A stretch of DNA of 64,000 nt from Stromatinia cepivora. Lineage: Eukaryota; Ascomycota; Leotiomycetes; Helotiales; Sclerotiniaceae. The position numbers and the translations under genes were made by a program. A model generated the notes under the pieces. That model saw nothing but the letters and a program-made list of their open reading frames with translations, did no database searches and was not told the origin of the DNA. Shown in pieces: positions 61,578-64,000 of the stretch. The DNA is taken from assembly GCA_014898415.1 (NCBI GenBank), contig RCTD01000001.1, forward strand, positions 3,596,001 through 3,660,000. The letters run 5' to 3'. Position 1 is the first letter of the stretch. Each line of letters begins with the position of its first letter.

Positions 61578-63783
61578 ATGGCTTCAGAAGTTAGTTCAAG
61601 GCTGGACTTCAATCAGGATGCACGTAACGCTGTTTTGCAAAGCATGATGGGTACCAAAATTTTTGAACTCTTTGCGAGCCTTGTCGCGACAACTAGTGAA
61701 CGGATTTCAGATACCGCATACCTAAATTCATACAACTCATGTGGTAGCAAACTTCCCGAAAGTTCAGATGTTGTTATTGTTGGTGGAGGAATACACGGAT
61801 TGATATATGCTATTCATGCAAGGAGTTTGGAGCTCCTAGAACATGGAAGTAAGTCTAATCCACCATCCGCATCTAGGTATGGAAATATAGCTAGCACAGG
61901 AGTAATGAAAAATGGTTTCTTTTGAACAAATTTCTGCCAACTAGACAGAGAATCACAAAGATCGAAAATCACTCATCGATCAAACCTGATTTCCATGCAC
62001 TTGCTGACTTTAATTGCAGAAGAGAATACTACGACCATGACTATCCTAGAGAAGTCACCCAGCCCTACGTACAAAATCGGAGAATCAACGTTAACCGTAT
62101 TCGGACTTTGGCTTAAGACAGTCGGCATTGAAGCTCCAATGCTTTCACGACTCTTTGGACCAAAAGATGGCTTGGCATTTTTCTACTTTTCCCCCGAAGG
62201 CGACCCAGAAAATTACACGCAATTTGTTGCCAATGGACCCCCTGCAGACTTTGTGCCAACGCTTCAAGTCGAAAGAAAGATCGGCGAGTTAATGCTTATT
62301 CTCTATGCGCAACGCCTAGGAATTACGGTTCTTCGTGGAAAGGAAGTCATTATCGAGAAGCAATCCGCAGTGGTAGAAGAGGGTGATGGAATGTCTATTC
62401 AAGTACGAGACTCAGAGACAATGGTGGAAGAATCGGTGAATTCTCGACTGGTAATTGATGCCACGGGTCGTTTTCATCGATTCATGTCGAAGGAAGCACG
62501 TATTGAGCGTGTAGAGGGATTCAACACAAATGCGTACTGGGCGTACTTTGAACAATTAGGAGATGAGTCCGATATTCCTTTGAGACATTACGAAAGTGTC
62601 AATACGAACCATATATGTCTTCCTGAGGGGTATGCTTTAATCTTCCGCGTAAATAGCACAAGCTAATTAATGATTCAGATGGGCTTGGGTCATTAGACTT
62701 CCTTCATGGGAGGGTAGTTCTATCCCTAATCTTACTGCCATGATAAATCATCTGCTAGATCTCAACGCAGCCAAGGCACCAGCAGACTCCTATCCTTCAG
62801 TCCCCGAATTGATTGAAAGATTCCAAGTCAAGTTTCGCTGGATTGTTAGCATCGGATTTGCTCTTCGTTCCGACGTTGTTTATCCAGAAAACATTTCAAG
62901 CTATGGAAACAATGAAGCAGAACAGAAATTTAACTGGATCGTGTCTCGATACCAAAAAGTATCTCAATTGATGGAAAAACACAAGCTTATTGAAAATCTT
63001 TACGGTCCAGGAACGACATGGTTTGTCCGCAAAAATATTGCTTTCCGTGCGCCACGAGTCACTGGAAAAAATTGGTTGGCCATTGGTGATGCGACAGGAT
63101 TCACCAATCCACTGTACTCTCCCGGAATCAATACAAACATGAGCACCAGTATCTATGCTGCTGAAATGACAAAAAAGTATCTTTCAGCCAAGGATTCAAC
63201 TGCCAAGAAAGATCTATTTCGGAAGTATGAGGACTTTTGCAGAGACCGTGTCCCAAACAATCAACGAATGAACGTGTTCAACTATGTGTGTATGCGATCT
63301 CCCGAGCTTGGCCCACTGGGACCTATTTGGCAGTACTTGTGCGGAGCTGGAATCGAGATATTTCGGAACGCGAAGAAATTAAACCTGCAGAATGTACATG
63401 AGCTTTTGACAACTTGGGATTGGGGATCGAACCAAGAAGAATATATAAATTTCAGCAAACTGGTCATCAAGATGCTTGATGGACCACCGGACGTTAATCT
63501 TACGCAGAAAACCATTGATGAGGTAAAGAAACTTTCGGCGGAGCACTTGAAAATGGCTATGGCCTCTGGTAAATACAGGGGAAGATGGGCAGGATTATTG
63601 CGCTGGTATGACGATGATCTCAACTTTGTAGCGGACAAAGTTGAGAGAGATGTATTGTCGCGAAGGTGCCATACATGTGGAGAGTGGAAGATGTTGAGGC
63701 CAGACTGTAGGAAGTGCGTGTATTGTGGCTGGGAGCATAAGGTTGAGGAAAGTACGAAGGTTCTGTACCGAAGCGGAGAATGA
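61578..63783 (+). CDS. Flavin-dependent halogenase-like protein (three exons, 661 aa)
   Basis: Exons 61578-61848, 62020-62629 and 62679-63783. The introns are GTAAGT...TTGCAG (171 bp) and GTATGC...ATTCAG (49 bp, branch site GCTAAT), and joining them keeps one frame. The FAD loop VIVGGGIHG is at about residues 67-74. MTILEKSPSP and KIGEST follow the first splice. K139 in FGPKDGLAF sits where the catalytic lysine of tryptophan-halogenase-type enzymes lies. WAWVI at 295-299 corresponds to the WxWxIP signature but has Arg instead of Pro. GDATGFTNPLYSPG at 430 on is the second flavin-binding motif. The C-terminal tail has CHTC and CRKCVYC, a likely zinc ribbon. Known family: flavin halogenases chlorinate or brominate phenolic or indole natural products using FADH2. 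The reaction here is inferred; a non-halogenating monooxygenase is possible. It probably belonged to a metabolite cluster with the stump at 60301. Confidence 0.85.
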
Positions 63784-64000
63784 TCAGATAAATTCGGCGG
63801 AAAATCTAGGCTGCGAAAAGCATTCAGGACTGCTCTTCCAGACCTACTCAACTCGAAAGAGTCAGATTCAATGTATACTGCACTACATTCTCCTCAACAA
63901 AGCTTTCAAATCTAATAACTTGAGCCAGTACATGGGGTCTTGGGGGTGGTTATTTGAACATCTACCTAGTTGTAATGTCCAGAAAGAAGTTGGGGGTTGT
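63784..64000. other. 3' flank of the halogenase gene
   Basis: 217 bp of ordinary composition after the stop codon. I see no further coding frame on the plus strand. The minus-strand frame at 63282-63851 is a shadow of the last exon. Confidence 0.6.

Noticed and set aside
63282..63851. 189-codon minus-strand frame
   Set aside because: It is antisense to the last exon of the halogenase, whose motifs are clear; a shadow frame.

Overview
The window looks like a repeat-filled, AT-rich block of a filamentous ascomycete (Pezizomycotina) genome that ends abruptly at a gene-bearing flank. Bases 1 to about 60300 are extremely AT-rich and consist almost wholly of dead transposable elements. Their conserved tryptophan, cysteine and aspartate codons have been turned into stops, tyrosines and asparagines by C-to-T/G-to-A changes, the expected footprint of repeat-induced point mutation (RIP). 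From about 60301 to 64000 the base composition is ordinary, and there is one spliced gene plus a gene stump. I see no rRNA, tRNA, CRISPR or bacterial signal.

Left part (1-26002). A Ty1/copia element (family C) leaves its 3' end at 1-788, inserted in the LTR of an older relative. A solo LTR of a second copia family (family X) lies at 2427-2735 with a perfect target duplication. X copy A starts at 3306 and is interrupted by a 7.05-kb Ty3/gypsy chromovirus (G1, 6069-13117). At 16825 it breaks off against a nearly intact-looking C-family copia (16826-21876) whose LTRs are nearly identical but whose integrase core is deleted. A different gypsy element (G4) follows without its 5' part.

Middle part (26003-58788). 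This is a Russian-doll nest that can be unpicked by target duplications. X copy C was hit by a Fot1/pogo DNA transposon (30780-58600, TA duplication). The pogo transposase was then split twice: by a gypsy relic that has only one LTR (31857-33832), and by copia Z (33993-57993, CCTAT duplication). Copia Z in turn carries gypsy G2 (34269-41306, GCAAT), a hAT transposon (43386-46591, ATCTGATT) and X copy B (47898-56159, CTTTC). X copy B is the only copy of X with both LTRs. It shows about 1.9 kb between pol and one LTR with an opposite-strand reading frame predicted to encode a multi-spanning membrane protein.

Right part (58789-64000). A solo gypsy LTR (59256-59537, ATATC duplication) and an old C-family copia end (59649-60300) abut, to the base, the start of an FAD-dependent monooxygenase gene, of which only about 41 codons remain. 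Divergent from it, a three-exon gene (61578-63783) encodes a flavin-dependent halogenase-like enzyme of 661 residues. Monooxygenase plus halogenase suggests the edge of a secondary-metabolite gene cluster cut by transposons.
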